64,000 nt of DNA, from positions 62,001 through 126,000 of the forward strand of contig JASANG010001915.1 in NCBI GenBank assembly GCA_030248215.1, written 5' to 3'. A program made the translations under genes and the position numbers. Below the pieces are notes generated by a model that saw only the letters and a program-made list of their open reading frames with translations, did not search any database and was not told the origin of the DNA. Below are positions 1-10,695 of this stretch, piece by piece (the first letter of the stretch is position 1; each line of letters opens with the position of its first letter). Origin of the DNA: Enoplolaimus lenunculus. Taxonomy: Eukaryota; Nematoda; Enoplea; Enoplida; Thoracostomopsidae.

Positions 1-290
1 ACATCGACAGTTTGGTACTACAAGATACGTACATGTATACACCGCGAAAGCGTGCGAGCTAGAAAGCGTCTCTCAGATTGATCAGCAAGCTGTGATTAAG
101 CTGTAAATCTTTTTTAAGTTGAACCTACAGAAGCCGTGCTTTTAACTGTGCTTGAAAAGCATTTATTGCCAGGAAGTCGCAGGTTGCCAAACAACAACGA
201 ACCATATTGAACTGTCGTATTGAAAATAAATGCTAAGATCGCTCAAACGTCACGATTCTGTCACTAAATTTTACAGTGGGACACCTCTTT

Positions 291-690
291 CAGGCCTACA
301 ACAATTGTTGGGGTCACTTCAAGCACCTCAACAATTTATATTTTTGTCATAGTTTTTAGTGCAAATTAAAAAAAGCGATTCAACAAAGCAAGCTTATGTT
401 TTTTTCTAGGCGGTTTTAATCACACTAAGATTCAGTAGATTAGATTACAGTTCGTTGTCTTGCGCAAACCAACATGTTGTTTTACTCAACTTCAAAATTA
501 AAACTTGATGTGACAACTTTTGTCCGTTTGGGCCCATGTAAAAGATCAGGGGCGGAACATTTTTCTGCGAGTCTGTAATAGAGTAAGCTTAAGTTTTAGA
601 CTATTTTTTCGCTTAGGCTTAGTCTTATATATAAGCTCATTCTTACGCGTAGGCTTAGGTTTAGGCTTAGGAATAGGTTTGTACTACTGC
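291..690 (+). repeat. Segmental duplication, copy 1
   Basis: About 400 bp here recurs with high similarity and in the same orientation at roughly 4070-4480. The shared stretch begins GGCCTACAACAATTGTTGG and runs into the left part of a TTAGGC-bearing MITE in both copies, so the MITE was already present when the block was copied. Copy 1 abuts the exon at 727; copy 2 has no matching exon after it. Confidence 0.8.
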
Positions 691-712
691 AATGGCCCTA
701 TTCATATTTGCC
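531..712 (+). mobile_element. TTAGGC-bearing hAT-like MITE
   Basis: It starts GGCCCATGTAAAAGATCAGG and ends with an imperfect inverted copy. The interior carries degenerate CTTAGG/TTAGGT arrays. It ends about 14 bp before the splice acceptor of the exon at 727, so it forms the end of that intron. Confidence 0.75.
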
Positions 713-726
713 ATTTGACATTTTAG

Positions 727-3002
727 GGTTCCGATAATGATCCGTGGTCTTCGACTGACGAAAGCGATCAAGAGATGCCACCAACACAGTTATCTAAGTA
801 CGTATTTTCGTTGATCGAATTTTTGATATAAAAAGTCAAGAAATGCGAAGCCCGAAGACGGTATAACTGGAAGCGATTGTGTGAATTTAAAATTGCCTAA
901 GCCTACGTTAGAAACTTTAACCTCCCTTTGCAATATCTCCGCTCGACTATAACAACTTGACGCTGATGCCCGAAGATGCTCTCGAATCTTGAGCTTGACC
1001 TATTTGTATAACTAAAGTCTAAGTTAACTAAATGTCGCTATTGTGGAGTAAACGTACCTTAAATTTGAATATCCAATTAATTAAAACGGACAACATTTGA
1101 TTTTTAATTTCGTGGTTTGCGGTTTTTTTCAGGGTTCAACCAAACCAGTCCAATAGTAATAATAAACAAACGCCCAACACAGTGCTAAGGCCTTCCGATC
1201 ACGATGCTAGACCTCAAGGCGCCGTTATCTGTCAAAATTCAACTAACCGATCAGGATTGGCAGGGGTTCCAAAAACGACGGGTGCTGATCCATTAATGAT
1301 ATCTTCGGGTTCAACCATGGCGTCAAGTTTAGGTAAGTTAGGGTACGTTTCTCAGGCTGTGAGCCGCCGTTCAACTGCTTCGATTCCGAGTTTTAGATAT
1401 GTTAATCCAGTATAAGAGTATAGTATGAACAACTGATACTGAACTGAGTGAATGCAATAAATACACAACGCAAAGTGTTTAACAATTATTACACGTATGT
1501 GCGGTAAAACGGTTTAATGAAAACGTGAGAGCCTGTCGGAGTCGAGCGATCATGGTTACGAGTCAGGGTGGTGGCTCTGGGGTGTCCGACTTGAATAACG
1601 CAATGTTTAACCTGAATTGCGTCGAAGATACAAAATTTTTAAAACGAATGATGGATCTGTTCTGCAGATACCTACCGGGGTCCTAGCCCTCGTAAAGTGG
1701 GTAAAAGAAGGAGGTAGCTTGTCCACTGATTCCAACCCTAATTTAATATTAGATGTTGATAAGAAGTAGAAAATATTCATGCGGGAAAGAGTCTTTAATT
1801 TATATAATTAAAAATTTAACTAATATTCGAAATATATTTATTTCAGAGCGTTCACTTGAGCTTGCAGCGATTCGTTCAGATGGATTATCTGACAAAGAAC
1901 GCAAAGTTCGCGCTGTCAAACACTCACTGCGTGCTGGACATCGTAGGACATCGAGTGTAAGTACTAAATCGTAGATCTAACAAAGCCGTTATCCATGCTA
2001 GCAATGTAAGCAACATGATATCGTAAAAATTATTAATATTCTGTGCTGGCGATACGCCTATTCCTAAACCTAAATCTAAGCCTAAGCAAGCAAAAAGTTT
2101 AATGCTGCTAATATCTTCGACTTTTGAAAACTGGGGGTAAACGACGTAGAAAAGCTGTCTCACGAATCACATTGTTGCAGTTTTCGCAGGATGCAAAAAC
2201 GTACTTTCAAAGGATATGACTATATTTCATAGCTTCCGAGCAATATTCACCATTTTTCAGTGTCCCCAAAGACTTACCTGTCGTTGGTTGTCTGAAGTAT
2301 TATACAAAGTTCTTGCTTTTGTCAAACTAGGTATTGATTTTAAAATTAGGGAAATTTGGATAATGTGATGCTGTTCACGTTAAAGAATGTAGCTGCACTA
2401 GTGGATCCACATGAGGGGCGGAAAGGGGCGTACGCCCCCGTCAGAATTTTTTGTTATAAAATGGTAAGGTTCCTACCTTACAATTTTCCCCCTCAGAAAA
2501 TTTTGTGCTGACAAAATGATAAGGTCGTTCCCCATACCTTACAATTTTCATCCTCGAAAGATTTTTTAGTAATAAAATGATAAAATCCCACCCTACCTTA
2601 CAATTTTTGCGTTTTGTAACATTTGCCAACCCGCCCTTGCCCCATCAGAAAGTTTTGGATCCGCTTGTGTGTAGCTTTGCCGGAAAATATGTCACAAGGT
2701 ACTATTAACCGAGTCACAAACGTCAAATCTTTCATTCGTTAAGTTTACTGTAATACTTTTGTTTCAATATGAGTTAATCTTTACAGTAAATTTGCGTCAC
2801 AAACCGCTCATTGGCACGGGATGATCTGAGGGATAACGCTAACCTGGGTTAATTGATTTAAACAAGATGTCATCACAAGCTTTTGCTAAGTTAAACGTAA
2901 TATTTGTTCTAGAATCCAATGCATGCATATTCAATACCAGCAGTTTTATGTGAAACAACAACATCATCTGGCAGTGAATCTGAAGAACAGGCTATTGTAT
3001 AG
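727..3002 (+). CDS. 3' exons of a serine-rich protein of unknown function
   Basis: I do not recognise this protein. Four exons join in one frame with matching phases: 727-797, 1133-1332, 1847-1956 and 2913-3002. Donors read AA|GTACGT, AG|GTAAGT and GT|GTAAGT; acceptors are TTTTAG, TTTCAG, TTTCAG and TTCTAG. They encode 156 residues of a C-terminal part. It opens acidic (GSDNDPWSSTDESDQE), continues through a long Ser/Asn/Thr/Pro-rich and probably disordered stretch, then a charged segment (LSDKERKVRAVKHSLRAGHR) that may be helical or basic-binding. It ends with a Ser/Glu-rich tail and EEQAIV. The start lies outside the window or in unrecognised upstream exons, and another exon could lie in the 1957-2912 intron. 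The composition suits a cytoplasmic tail or scaffold, but that is a guess. Codon phase agreement across three introns makes it a real gene with good confidence. Confidence 0.72.
1415..1800 (+). repeat. SINE-like family with tRNA-like module, copy A
   Basis: Shares blocks with copies near 6140-6370, 7080-7395 and 46610-46890. These are a segment resembling AGTATACTATGAACAACT, a GTGTTTAACAATT block, an AAAACGTGAGAGCC block followed by GAGTCGAGCG, and a tail with ATTCATGCGGGAAAG. The tRNA-like part is badly decayed in this copy. It lies in the intron between the exons at 1133 and 1847. Confidence 0.55.
2040..2100. repeat. Remnant of a TTAGGC-bearing MITE
   Basis: A short stretch of CCTAAACCTAAATCTAAGCC type, followed by the AGCAAAAAGTTTA block seen inside the full-length MITEs. 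No clear ends remain. Confidence 0.45.
2402..2664. mobile_element. Non-autonomous transposon with internal tandem palindromes
   Basis: It starts GTGGATCCACATGAGGGG and ends TTTGGATCCGCTTGTG, resembling the GGCGGATCC family at 15959 and 47456. Inside are three roughly 65-bp units. Each contains an AAAATGGTAAGG / CCTACCTTACAATTTT palindrome and a C-rich run. Confidence 0.55.
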
Positions 3003-4069
3003 CAGCTAACTTTCAAGTAGACGTATATTTAACAACGTATGACTCGTTCAGGCACGCGAGAACAGGGATATCTGGGGTATGAGTCGAGACACCACTAGAA
3101 AAATAAGCGGGACTTGTAAACATACCTGAAACTCGCCCAAATTAAGTTTCGTGTTGGAATTTAAAACATTGTATACAACAAATCCGATTTTTTATACTTG
3201 CAAGGTCCGAAGCAGCCACCCCCATACCCCCATTTGGGGGCCCAACCCCTACAGGGATCCCCACCCTAACTGACTGATACAAAGACCGCCGAAGTTTCAA
3301 ATACGTCTGGTTTCTCGCTCGCTTCGCTCGCGAGTTTGGGGCCCCCACCCTGAAATTCGGGGAGCGTCCACTTCTGTCTGATCCGGCACTGTACACGCCT
3401 GATTGTCGACACCCCTTGAGAAATATCGGTCCCGCGTGCAAAGTTTAAAATCTATTTATATGTTGTCGTCGTCGTCGTTGTTCTTGTTGTTGTTGTTTTT
3501 GTTATTATTTCTATAAATCGCTATAACTGCATGTTTAGTGGAACAATAACTAAACCGACCGGATGACGTTAAAAAGTTGAACCAATTATCCAGTTGAAAT
3601 GGTACGGTGTAATTTTTGTCGAATCATATTAATATCTATGAGAAATTTGATTGGACGTACAAGAATTCAAACAAACTTAGCCTTCTTATTGTTGACACAA
3701 TTTCCACTATATAACATGCGTACTCCAGGTAACTTTTACGTGTTGACAGGTATATCATGAAGCCAGCGGCAGATCCAGAAATTTTTGACGGATGAGGGCA
3801 GGCTGGCAAATCAGTGCGTTGCCTGTAGTCTGAAGTGTTTTTTGACTTTATACATTGTCACAATTCAAGCATTTTTGGTTTCGCTTACCATTTTTGTCGA
3901 TTCGACAATTAAAAACTATAAGTGAGAACAGGGAACATTCAAATTTAGTACAGCGTTGGATCGTTCTTGCATATTGACTTATATTTCTGTAAACATATCA
4001 TAGTTTTATTGTGAAAACATATTCCTGTGAATAATTTGTAATCGTTTAACTGTAAACTTTACTTGCTCA
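3003..4069. other. Non-coding stretch with transposon relics
   Basis: Around 3060-3440 lies a GC-rich relic containing CTCGCTCGCTTCGCTCGCGA and CCGGCACTG, typical of decayed DNA transposons. A GTC/GTT microsatellite lies at about 3467-3515. Near 3765 is a GGCAGATCCAGAAATTTTTG transposon end. I see no supportable exon. Confidence 0.4.
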
Positions 4070-4480
4070 GGCCTACAACAATTGTTGGCGTCAACTCAAG
4101 CACCTCACCAATTTATATTGAGTTCGTTTTTGTTTATAGTTTTTTAGTGCAAGTTAAAAAAAGCGATTCAACAAAGCCAGCTTATGTTTTTTTCTAGGCG
4201 ATTTTAATTACACTAAGATTCTGTTAGATTACAGTTCGTTGTCTTGCGCAAACCAACATGTTGTTTTACTCAACTTTAAATTAAAACTTCATGTGACAAC
4301 TTTTGCCCATTTGGGCCCATGTAAAGGTCAGGGGCGAAACGTTTTTCGGTGGGCCTGCAATAGAGTAAGCTTAAGCTTTAGACTAATTGTTTTGTTTGGC
4401 TTAGGCTTAGGAATATGCTCCTTCTTACGCTTAGGCTTAGGTTTAGGTTTAGGGAATATGTTTATAATACTGTTCTGCCT
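4070..4480 (+). repeat. Segmental duplication, copy 2
   Basis: Direct repeat of 291-690, starting at GGCCTACAACAATTGTTGG and continuing into the MITE that starts at 4314. Differences are scattered substitutions and small indels, so the duplication is not recent. Confidence 0.8.
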
Positions 4481-4494
4481 GTTCTTTATATTGG
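4314..4494 (+). mobile_element. TTAGGC-bearing hAT-like MITE
   Basis: Starts GGCCCATGTAAAGGTCAGG. The interior has GCTTAGGCTTAGG units and the AGTAAGCTTAAGCTTTAGAC block found throughout the family. The right end is decayed. Confidence 0.75.
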
Positions 4495-4756
4495 CTCCAG
4501 TTCGGAAGATAAGTAACGAATACGGAAACGCAACAAACTGTGTAGTTGCTTGAAAGGTTGTTTAGAAATTCTTCGTTGTTTCGTTAGTTTAATTGGAATT
4601 CTTAAATTATGCGAGTAGCTCAGAATTTTCGTATTCATGTTGGTTTGATGATAATTCAGCGCTCATCGTTTTTGCGGTCAGAGAAAATTTTGCATAATAG
4701 AAACAGACATAGAAAGGAAAAATTTTGCATGACTTAGTTTCCCTGTTTCTGGAATA

Positions 4757-4945
4757 GACCGATATAGAGTACATGGCCATAACAGTAGTATAGGCATATT
4801 ATTCAGCCTACGGCTAAGCCCAAACGTAACAATGGGCTTATACCTAAGCCTAAGGCAAAGCATTAACAAAAATATATCTATAGCCAAAACTTACTTTATG
4901 GCTGTCGTGCATAAAAACTTTCTGTCCCTTATCTTTACACGGGCC
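4757..4945 (-). mobile_element. TTAGGC-bearing hAT-like MITE (decayed)
   Basis: The right end reads TTATCTTTACACGGGCC. The interior contains AACAGTAGTATAGGCATATT and ATACCTAAGCCTAAGG in the family order. The left terminus is diverged. Confidence 0.65.
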
Positions 4946-5626
4946 CTGGAATACATGTAGCTGTCCTGGTTATCGACAATATTAATTGTGTTATGTAAGT
5001 TTTTGACTCTATTGTGCTTCATCACCATATTTGATATCTGTGGCAGTATTACCACGAGTTTTATCTCATTTAAAATGTTACTTTTCTGTGTAAATAGTAA
5101 TATATATTGTAAATTCGTTGTTTTAATACATTTTTATTGCAAAATAAATTTTATTTCCAACTTGGAAGCACTGGTGATGTGCTGTGTTTAGATAGAACCT
5201 GATTGTCTTCCATTCCTATTAGCTACCAGAAGATGTTTGCTCAAGAATGGTCAGAAAGACTTTTTGCATATTTGAACTTCTCATGACATCCTGTGAAATC
5301 ATCGCACATCCAAATTTGAATTTTTGAAAAACTTAATTAAGATCCCGCAATTTTTTCTTTTAAAGTAAAATATTTTTTATCAAAATGTTCAAGAATTTGT
5401 ATTTGATTTAAAGTGCACCGCTTACCATTGTGCGCGATATGGGGACCATCATTTCAGATACAATTTCGGTGCCCAGCGTTTGTTTCAGAATAGGATAACT
5501 TTTTTTGAAAACACTTTACTATGACTAAATTTAAATGTGTAAGCATAAAATTATTTCAAGAATACTAAAAAATATATCGCATTTCTACCATAAACAAGCT
5601 TTCGTAACTTGTCCGAAAATATATAT

Positions 5627-5790
5627 GGCCAATGTATAGAATAGTGTCGTAACAGTAGTGTAAAGCATATTCCTAAGTCTAAGCGCAAGAATGAGTTTAT
5701 ACGTAAGCCTAAAGAAAGATTAGTCTAAACCTTAAGCTTACTCTATTGCAGGCACATAAAAACGTCCCGCCTCTGATCTTTATATGGGCC
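5627..5790 (-). mobile_element. TTAGGC-bearing hAT-like MITE
   Basis: Starts GGCCAATGTATAGAATAGTG and ends CTGATCTTTATATGGGCC. It is flanked on both sides by ATATAT-rich sequence that fits an 8-bp target-site duplication. The interior has degenerate CCTAAGTCTAAGCG units. Confidence 0.8.
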
Positions 5791-6139
5791 ATATATGTTA
5801 TATATACATTGCACCCCGTCACCAGCTCTGTAAAACGTGTAGCCAGAAAACATTCAAAATCTAAACGACAAGGTATCGGTATCCGCTTTCGCTTGAACAA
5901 TCAATAGTTTTTAATATCAACTTATTGTAGTTTCAACTTTGGTTTGACAACGGGAGTCGCGAGTCCTGTCTGTTGCAAAGGTTTCCATTAAAATTGGCTA
6001 TGTTCTAAATTCAGGCTACACATCTGTCATTAAAACACCACAGCAGGGGGCGTATACGTACAAGGCAGAATAGGGGGAGATATATACTCTACCAAAATTT
6101 TTGGAGAAATGAGAACAAGGTATTTTTGCAGGCTGTACC

Positions 6140-6370
6140 TACTTTTATGCTAGGGTTCGAACTCCAGTGACAGGAGTGGGAGGCGTATACCATCACCACT
6201 CAGCTATAGGAGCTTGACGCTCGAGCCCGGGGACTCTCACGTTTTGTGGTGATTTAGTACTATGTATACGTGTTGCAATTGTTAAACACGGTGCGATATA
6301 TACTATTTAACGTATATGCACTGCGCTGAGTTGCCAGTAAGCAACTCAATGTGAAACGGGGTTAATACTC
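6140..6370 (-). repeat. SINE-like family with tRNA-Gly-like module, copy B
   Basis: On the - strand this reads GCTCCTATAGCTGAGTGGT, then CGCCTCCCAC, then GGAGTTCGAACCC. That is an A box, a CCC-anticodon-like loop and a B box of a glycine tRNA. On that strand it is preceded by the conserved GTGTTTAACAATT and AAAACGTGAGAGTCC leader shared with the other three copies. The upstream leader, the imperfect stems and its multi-copy nature make it a tRNA-derived repeat and not a tRNA gene. Confidence 0.65.
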
Positions 6371-6372
6371 TC

Positions 6373-6571
6373 GGCCACTGTAAATAACAGGGGCGGAGCA
6401 GTATTATAAGCATATTAGTAAGCGTAAGCTTAAAGCCTAGATCTAAGCCTTATCGTAAGAATGAGCATATTCCTACGCCTAAGCGTTAGCATAGGCCAAG
6501 CGTCTAAAGCTTAAGCTTATTCTTCTCTAGTCCCACAGAAAAACGTTTCGCCCCTGATCATTACACGGGCC
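6373..6571 (-). mobile_element. TTAGGC-bearing hAT-like MITE
   Basis: Starts GGCCACTGTAAATAACAGGG and ends CCCTGATCATTACACGGGCC. Flanks AATACTCT and ATACCCTC may be a decayed 8-bp duplication. It lies about 70 bp downstream of the stop codon of the exon at 6642-6973. Confidence 0.8.
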
Positions 6572-6641
6572 ATACCCTCCAAAAATAAAGTACTGTCTAC
6601 ACGCCTGCAGAACAACACGATTACAATAATTCGCACATTTT

Positions 6642-6973
6642 CTAACACCGCAAGCCTTGTCGGCGGCGTTGCTCACAAATTTGAACTTGAGCAGCAAAAA
6701 ATTTCGGGATTCGAATTTTTGGTTTCGCCATTCGGAAGGCGAACGTTGTCGGCGATTGACAGGTTTGTTCGACTTGCAATGCTCCATTGATCGCTGTGTA
6801 ACAGGTTCGTTTTTGATTCGCTGCATCGTCACAAAGCAATACAGTATCGGCACATCGGTTGTCTTGTCGGTTGTCGTCGTATCGGTCGAGAAGGACTTGT
6901 TCCGGTGGAGATGACCCAGATTGACGCCGGAAGCGGTCACCAGACGCTAATTGAGAGCGTAACGAGTCAAGTA
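6642..6973 (-). CDS. Terminal exon: furin site plus six-cysteine tail, paralogue of the BRICHOS gene's last exon
   Basis: One exon with acceptor AATTTCAG|TACTTGAC and a TAG stop at 6642. It encodes 110 residues when joined to a donor leaving one base. It carries RFRR followed by Gln (furin consensus R-X-R-R), then six cysteines spaced C-6-C-9-C-13-C-27-C-9-C. The exon at 11935-12254 has RIKR-Gln and exactly the same spacing, with shared NQKR, ING, M-x-KP and GLRC motifs. Its entry phase equals that of the other tail exon, so it could be spliced to the BRICHOS core donor at 13855 as an alternative last exon, giving a protein of 264 residues. Alternatively it is what remains of a tandem BRICHOS gene; I found no second set of upstream exons between 7 and 11.9 kb. 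The frame is uninterrupted, arguing for selection. Confidence 0.7.
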
Positions 6974-7079
6974 CTGAAATTAAATTTAAGCAGATGCTTT
7001 TCAATTAAACATACCAGAGGTTACAAATGCAGATGAAACACGAGAAAAAAGGGTAAATAGACTTTCACACACTGCATAC

Positions 7080-7395
7080 TATGCGCAATCTTTCTCTCGC
7101 TCTCTGTTCAACTAACCGATTCGATTATTTATCTTTGCATAGAGCATACTATGAGCAAACTAAATACTAAACTTTAGTACATCCAATAAACAGACAACGC
7201 ATGGTGTTTAGCAATTATTGCACGAATGCATAGTGCAAAATCTCCAAAGGACATTAGAGCACACGGAGTCGAGCGTCGAGCTAACGTAGCTGATTGACGA
7301 TGTTAAACGCTTATCATTAGGGAACCTGATGATTCGAATTAGCTTGAAAGTAGATATGAGACGAGATAGAAATCATTCACGCGGGAAAGGTTAAT
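7080..7395 (+). repeat. SINE-like family with tRNA-like module, copy C
   Basis: Contains AGCATACTATGAGCAAACT, GTGTTTAGCAATTATTGCAC, CACGGAGTCGAGCG, then a tRNA-like part (AACGTAGCTGATTGAC ... ATGATTCGAATTAGC) and the ATTCACGCGGGAAAG tail. The order of blocks matches copy A. Confidence 0.6.
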
Positions 7396-7851
7396 GGAAA
7401 AAAGTTCAGTTATTGCCTTAAAGCTAGTGATTTTGAGTTACTCCAAGCGTTTCTCAAAGACATGTTTTGTTTTTATAGTTTATATGTCCACAATTTAAAG
7501 TTGATACGTATTGATTCCTTGGCCACAGTTGAATAACCATGGTTCAGAGGTTTGAACAACTTTTATTTGCTAAATATTACGCCATGGTCGTCTTCGACCA
7601 AAATTTTCAAAAAATTAGTTTGAAGAGTTTATTAACATTCATTGTCTGGTTTAACATTTTGACCATTTAGAGTTTAAGTGTTTATTTAGGTTTGTTTTAT
7701 TTCTTTGGTTGTTAACGGCACATTAAGTAGTTGGCTAGTTGGTTTCGTATTGGCAAAATGCGCTACAATAGGCACAGTATTATAAATGAGCTTACTGTAA
7801 CGGTTATTCTTTGATGTTTGTTGGCTGTTCTAAATACTTTGATAACTTGTA

Positions 7852-8346
7852 CACACAAAATAAATTGTCTGTATTCAAGAAATATTGTCTGAAATTGAAG
7901 ACAATTTTATGTCTTGATACAGACTCCAGATGTATATGTGTTAAATTCAAGACTTTTATTTCTTAAAATTTTCACAAATATTGGTATAAAATTTTTCACA
8001 CTTAAATGTCTTAAATTTAAGAATTTGTTCCATAAACGATTAAGAAAAATATTTATGAAATATAAAACAAATATTTCTAAAATATATGACAAATAAGTAT
8101 GAAATAAAGCACAGAGATTTGCCACGGAAACCGACTTCAAAATTGCGCTCTAAAGCTTCACCCAATGTCCCAATACCAGAATTTTACAACCTAAGATACG
8201 TCCCTCGATTATTTATATACCGTTTTAAGAATATAAGTAAACGGAGAAACTTTTTTACATACATAAAATCAGAAAATTGTTTCTTGAATAAAAGACAACT
8301 ATTTTTTGAAAGAAAGAAAGAAATTTTAGACAATTTATTTTGTGTG
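7852..8346. mobile_element. Mariner-type MITE with 20-bp terminal inverted repeats
   Basis: CACACAAAATAAATTGTCT at the left end is perfectly inverted at the right end (AGACAATTTATTTTGTGTG). A TA dinucleotide flanks both sides, the hallmark of Tc1/mariner insertion. The interior is AT-rich with no transposase. A related decayed copy seems to lie at about 33490-33735. Confidence 0.8.
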
Positions 8347-8348
8347 TA

Positions 8349-9127
8349 ACTATAGGTTTATTAAACAAAGTGTAAAATATGGTTTCTTGCTGTTGATTGT
8401 AGTCCTGTGACTACTCAGTTTATGAGGAGAATCAGATGTCCTGCAGAGTTTTAATCGAGTTTCAACGTTATTCGCCGCAGCAACCATTTGTTTCATTTTC
8501 GGTTATCATTTATTTAAAATGAAAATTCAGCTTCATCGTGTTTATCTAAACTTTTACAGACATACAGGTAATTTTGGATAGATACATGTTTGAACTGCCT
8601 TTTACTACATAAAAGAATTATAAACATTGTAATACAAAATTCCTATGAAATAGAAATATCTGTTATAACATTTGTTGCTAAATATTCAGAAACCCTAAAT
8701 ATGTTTGCAGCAACAGGTGTGTAGCATATTCAACATGATACAGTAGACCGAAAACCTCATGAGGTACATTCAGGAATTTTTCTTAACACACAAGTGTGGC
8801 CAAAACTCTTTCAAGATGACCATAGTGGTTGTAGGGACTGCTCCTGCGCCCTATGGCACACGCAGTTTGGGATCCGGTTTCAAAACGAGCCATATTTTTA
8901 TAGTAAATGTTGTTTCCAGTTATTGTATTCATTTCGTTCATCACAGTGTATAATTATACTTCACGTCTTTTAAGTCATCAGAGCTAATTATGGTTTATAT
9001 TGTTCTGTCTGCGGTGCTGCCTGTATTTAAAAATTTCTATGTGAAAATTCTACGCTGTATGATAAATTTTTAATAAAAAATGAATTATTCCTATATTAAC
9101 AAATTTTCTAAGAATTAGAGCGTATCC
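8349..9127. other. AT-rich stretch, nothing supportable
   Basis: No splice-consistent exon, tandem repeat or inverted-repeat element could be supported here. Confidence 0.4.
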
Positions 9128-9377
9128 AAAATGCACACGTTTCAATTTGTGATTTTTAACTCAAATCCAAAATGCAAATGTTTCAATTTTTGATTTTTAA
9201 ACTCAAATTCAAAATGCAAATGTTTCAATTTTTGATTTTTAAACTCAAATTCAAAATGCAAACGTTTCAATTTTTGATTTTTAAACTCAAATCCAAAATG
9301 CAGACGTTTCAGTCTGTGATTTTTAAACAGAATTCCAAAATGCACACGTTTCAATTTGTGATTTTTAAACTCAAATT
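9128..9377. repeat. Minisatellite, 42-bp unit, about six copies
   Basis: Head-to-tail units of the form CAAAATGCAAACGTTTCAAT followed by TTTTGATTTTTAAACTCAAA. The unit length is divisible by three and lacks stops in some frames, so both strands show periodic open frames. These are a by-product of the repeat. Confidence 0.85.
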
Positions 9378-9871
9378 AAAATTAATTCAAAAATCTTACA
9401 CACTTCTTAAGTGTGCTGTACGACAGCAGAATAGTACACTACACCTTGTTTCAGTGGCTATAGCACTTTCAGTGCCATCTTTTGTGGCTTATAGCGAAAA
9501 CAATTTAAGCCAAGCAAAACTAAGAAACCACGTTAGCGGATGTTGAAGTTAAATTTAACGCACTTTCATAAGAACAATACCAAGTAGCATGTGTCTTTGT
9601 TCCCGAAATTGTCTAAAATGTATAATTAGACGCAAGCGAAAACATTGCCTACACCTTTAAATTGAAGCAATTTAGCACCGAGTAACCCCCGATTACTAGC
9701 AATCCAGTGATAAATAATGAATCATTTGATGACAGATTTTTTATTTGAGGTTAATATAAGGCGGCAGCACATAAAATCAAAATAAGGCAGTTTAGAATAT
9801 ATCAACATGCGGCGTGGTTTTCAATTAATGAGTAGTAATGATCTATACACCAACTTCATGCTCCTAAATTT

Positions 9872-10022
9872 TAGCCAATGTATAAAACAGGGCCGTAACA
9901 CTAGTATAAATGATATTCGTAAACCTAAGCCTAAGTCTAAACAAAAAAAGCCGTCTAAAACTTAAGCATACTCTATTGCAGTCCCATAAAAAACGTTTCC
10001 GCAACTGATCTTTACATGGGCC
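9872..10022 (-). mobile_element. TTAGGC-bearing hAT-like MITE
   Basis: Left end GCCAATGTATAAAACAGGGC, right end CTGATCTTTACATGGGCC. CTAAATTT lies directly outside both ends as an 8-bp target-site duplication. The interior has a short CCTAAGCCTAAGTCTAA run. Confidence 0.85.
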
Positions 10023-10489
10023 CTAAATTTTAATCGAGTCAACAACTGCTAAATATAAATACCATTGAACAGTTGAATCTAAATATTATTTTCTTATAAA
10101 CTGTCTTAACCAAGCATTAGACCGCATACCGACTGCAAATGCACCAGTTTAACGGTGCGAATGAACGGCTTCAAATTTAGGTTACAAATCACCATTTAAT
10201 GAAGATGCTTTCGGTTTGTTGGAAAGGCACAAAAAATGGTGATATCAATTTGTGATTTTAAAAAGATGAACATCGCACTTTTAGCTAACTTAATTTGTTG
10301 GCATCGCTTAAAAAACACACTACTATTAACATAATTATATTGCGGTATAACGGAAAAAAGATTTTGATAAATTTTGGCCTTTGAACTACTTTTTTTGGGT
10401 TAAAAAATTTTCAGCTAATCGGTCGATAACATTTCAGTGTTAAATTGTTAAACGCTCGAACAAAGATTATAAAAAGCATATTTTGTTAA

Positions 10490-10687
10490 CAGGGCCGGCG
10501 TTAGGATAGCCGCCCTACTCAGAACTAGTCCGAAAGACGCGCCGCTATAAAGATTCACAGCTCTGTACTTCGTGGGCCCGCGAAAAAAATACTTTGCCAA
10601 GATGGGCCCCTCAAGGTTGTCAAGACGGGGTTCCTCAAGGGTCGCCTCAACAATTGGGAGGTTAATGGTGCGCTTCCGCCGGCACTG
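10490..10687. mobile_element. hAT-like MITE with CAGGGCCGGC ends
   Basis: CAGGGCCGGCG at the left and GCCGGCACTG at the right form terminal inverted repeats of hAT type. TTTGTTAA and TTTGTTAG flank it as an 8-bp duplication with one mismatch. The interior is GC-rich; a translated - strand frame runs through it but shows no transposase motifs. Confidence 0.75.
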
Positions 10688-10695
10688 TTTGTTAG

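Noticed and set aside
3142-3441. 99-codon - strand frame in a GC-rich patch
   Set aside because: The patch carries TCGCTTCGCTCGC and CCGGCACTG signatures of decayed DNA transposons seen elsewhere in the window.
6140-6230. Possible functional tRNA-Gly gene on the - strand
   Set aside because: Acceptor stem does not pair, and the same leader plus tRNA-like unit recurs in at least three other decayed copies; better explained as a tRNA-derived repeat.
6657-6914. Open + strand frame opposite the six-cysteine exon
   Set aside because: The - strand frame has the conserved cysteine spacing and motifs of its paralogue; the + strand frame has no such support.
9142-9546. Repetitive ORFs (MQTFQFLIFKLK and its antisense) suggesting a repeat protein
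   Set aside because: Product of the 42-bp minisatellite; no signal peptide, splice sites or conservation beyond the repeat.
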